Shown one piece after another: positions 61,399 to 64,000 of a stretch of 64,000 nt of DNA; the first letter of the stretch is position 1; the number at the start of each line of letters is the position of its first letter. The stretch spans positions 34,382,401-34,446,400 of the forward strand of contig JASFXZ010000004.1 of assembly GCA_032209605.1 (NCBI GenBank), read 5' to 3'. The position numbers and the translations under genes were made by a program. The DNA comes from Mactromeris polynyma. Its lineage: Eukaryota > Mollusca > Bivalvia > Venerida > Mactridae. The notes under the pieces are model-generated. The model did not search any database. It was not told where the DNA came from and saw only the letters and a list, made by a program, of their open reading frames with translations.

Positions 61399-64000
61399 CC
61401 TCATATAGGATAGAAACATGATTACTACAACCTCATATAGGATAGAAACATGATTACTACAACCTCATATAGGATAGAAACATGATTACTACAACCTCAT
61501 ATAGGATAGAAACATGATTACTACAACCTCATATAGAATAGCAACATGATTACTACAACCTCATATAGAATAGCAACATGATTACTACAACCTCATATAG
61601 GATAAAAACATGATTACTACAACCTCATATAGGATAGAAACATGATTACTACAACCTCATATAGGATAGAAACATGATTACTACAACCTCATATAGAATA
61701 GAAACATGATTACTACAACCTCATATGGAATAGAAACATGATTACTACAACCTCATATAGAATAGAAACATGATTATTACAACCTCATATACAATAGAAA
61801 CATGATAACTACAACCTCATATAGAATAGAAACATGATTACTACAACCTCATATAGAATAGAAACATGATTACTACAACCTCATATAGAATAGAATCATG
61901 ATTACTACAACCTCATATAGAATAGCAACATGATTACTACAACCTCATATAGAATAGAAACATGATTACTACAACCTCATATAGAATAGAAACATGATTA
62001 CTACAACCTCATATAGAATAGCAACATGATTACTACAACCTCATATATAATAGAAACATGATTAATACAACCTCATATAGAATAGAAACAGTATTACTAC
62101 AACCTCATATAGAATAGAAACATGATTACTACAACCTCATATAGAATAGAAACATGATTACTACAACCTCATATAGAATAGAAACATGATTACTACAACC
62201 TCATATGGAATAGAAACATGATTACTACAACCTCATATAGAATAGAAACATGATTACTACAACCTCATATAGGATAGAAACATGATTACTACAAGCTCAT
62301 ATAGAATAGCAACATGATTACTACAACCTCATATAGGATAGAAACATGATTACTACAACCTCATATAGAATAGAAACATGATTACTACAACCTCATATAG
62401 AATAGAAACATGATTACTACAACCTCATATAGGATAGAAACATGTTTACTACAACCTCATATAGGATAGAAACATGATTACTACAACCTCATATAGAATA
62501 GAAACATGATTACTACAACCTCATATAGAATAGCAACATGATTACTACAACCTCATATAGAATAGCAACATGATTACTACAACCTCATATAGAATAGCAA
62601 CATGATTACTACAACCTCATATGGAATAGAAACATGATTACTACAACCTCATATACAATAGAAAGATGATTACTACAACCTCATATAGAATAGAAACATG
62701 ATTACTACAACCTCATATAGAATAGAAACATGATTACTACAACCTCATATAGAATAGAAACATGATTACTACAACCTCATATAGAATAGAAACATGATTA
62801 CTACAACCTCATATAGAATAGAAACATGATTACTACAACCTCATATAGGATAGAAACATGATAACTACAACCTCATATAGGATAGAAACATGATTACTAC
62901 AACCTCATATAGGATAGAAACATGATTACTACAACCTCATATAGAATAGAAACATGATTACTACAACCTCATATAGGATAGAAACATGATTACTACAACC
63001 TCATATAGGATAGAAACATGATTACTACAACCTCATATAGGATAGAAACATGATTACTACAACCTCATATAGAATAGCAACATGATTACTACAACCTCAT
63101 ATAGAATAGAAACATGATTACTACAACCTCATATAGGATAGAAACATGATTACTACAACCTCATATAGAATAGCAACATGATTACTACAACCTTATATAG
63201 AATAGAAACATGATTACTACAACCTCATATAGGATAGAAACATGATTACTACAACCTCATATGGAATAGAAACATGATTACTACAACCTCATATAGGATA
63301 GAAACATGATTACTACAACCTCATATAGGATAGAAACATGATTACTACAACTTCATATAGAATAGCAACATGATTACTACAACCTCATATAGAATAGAAA
63401 CATGATTACTACAACCTCATATAGGATAGCAACATGATTACTACAACCTCATATGGAATAGAAACATGATTACTACAACCTCATATAGGATAGAAACATG
63501 ATTACTACAACCTCATATGGGATAGAAACATGATTACTACAACCTCATATAGAATAGAAGCATGATTACTACAACCTCATATAGGATAGAAACATGATTA
63601 CTACAACCTCATATAGAATAGCAACATGATTACTACAACCTCATATAGAATAGAAACATGATTATTACAACCTCATATAGGATAAAAACATGATTACTAC
63701 AACCTCATATAGAATAGAAACATGATTACTACAACCTCATATAGGATAGAAACATGGTTACTACAACCTCATATAGGATAGAAACATGATTACTACAACC
63801 TCATATAGAATAGCAACATGGTTACTACAACCTCATATAGAATAGAATCATGATTACTACAACCTCATATAGGATAAAAACATGATTACTACAACCTCAT
63901 ATAGAATAGCAACATGATTACTACAACCTCATATAGAATAGAAACATGATTACTACAACCTCATATAGGATAGAAACATGATTACTACAACCTCATATAG
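61399..64000 (+). repeat. 32 bp minisatellite, about 81 copies, continuing past the window
   Basis: Perfectly regular 32-base direct units: 'cctcatatag', 'gatagaaaca', 'tgattactac', 'aa'. Most variation is at two places (ggatag/gaatag and gaaaca/gcaaca), giving three common unit types in no obvious higher-order order. No spacers occur between units. The array begins 8 bases after the LINE fragment frame. Confidence 0.97.

Noticed and set aside
61399..64000. CRISPR-like regular repeat spacing
   Set aside because: Units are contiguous with no spacers, and the window is an animal genome; it is a minisatellite.

Overview
This is an animal nuclear genome window, AT-rich and repeat-rich, most likely from a bivalve or related mollusc. 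Two split genes with animal splice signals are present. One encodes a 2-phosphoxylose phosphatase 1 (PXYLP1)-like enzyme on the minus strand; the other a GPR157-like seven-transmembrane receptor on the plus strand. The mollusc assignment is inference: it rests on the two metazoan gene families and on repeat types I associate with bivalve genomes (tandem units carrying a 'ggtcaaggtcaccgt' or 'gtcaagggccataac' core, and a tRNA-headed SINE). No species call is made.

Layout. 1-4.5 kb is AT-rich sequence with small duplications and a low-complexity Thr/Ile/Leu-coding block. 4.5-17.1 kb is a large satellite array of about 168 bp units, each made of two diverged halves of about 84 bp. It contains a 200-N assembly gap, repeated copies of a non-satellite spacer, an apparently unpolished 9.2-12.9 kb stretch, and a clean 772 bp insertion flanked by a 9 bp target-site duplication. 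17-35 kb holds no gene I can support; it contains LINE remnants, two short tandem-repeat families, and copies of two dispersed repeat families. 35-37 kb carries remnants of an L1-like ORF1 and of a non-LTR reverse transcriptase. 37.4-37.7 kb has a tRNA-headed SINE just downstream of the PXYLP1-like gene (37.7-39.9 kb, two exons). 40-50 kb is accessory: a decayed GAT repeat, a near-perfect palindrome, a truncated LINE ending at a (TA)n tract, two long foldback elements, the 5' end of another LINE and a 64 bp-arm hairpin.

51.07-58.34 kb is the GPR157-like gene, with three exons that join in frame into a 353-residue protein. Intron 1 holds a 46 bp minisatellite of about 26 copies. Intron 2 holds a SINE with its target-site duplication and an internally deleted PIF/Harbinger transposon with remnants of both its MADF/Myb-like gene and its transposase. 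59.4-60.2 kb is bounded by 23 bp inverted repeats. The window ends in a 32 bp minisatellite (about 81 copies, running off the edge) that starts beside a LINE reverse-transcriptase fragment.

The two genes are not functionally linked by anything visible; the rest of the window is a record of mobile-element insertion, decay and tandem amplification. I did not find a convincing new multi-gene system. The best candidates for something undescribed are the dimeric satellite, the insertion with a 9 bp duplication, and the foldback elements.
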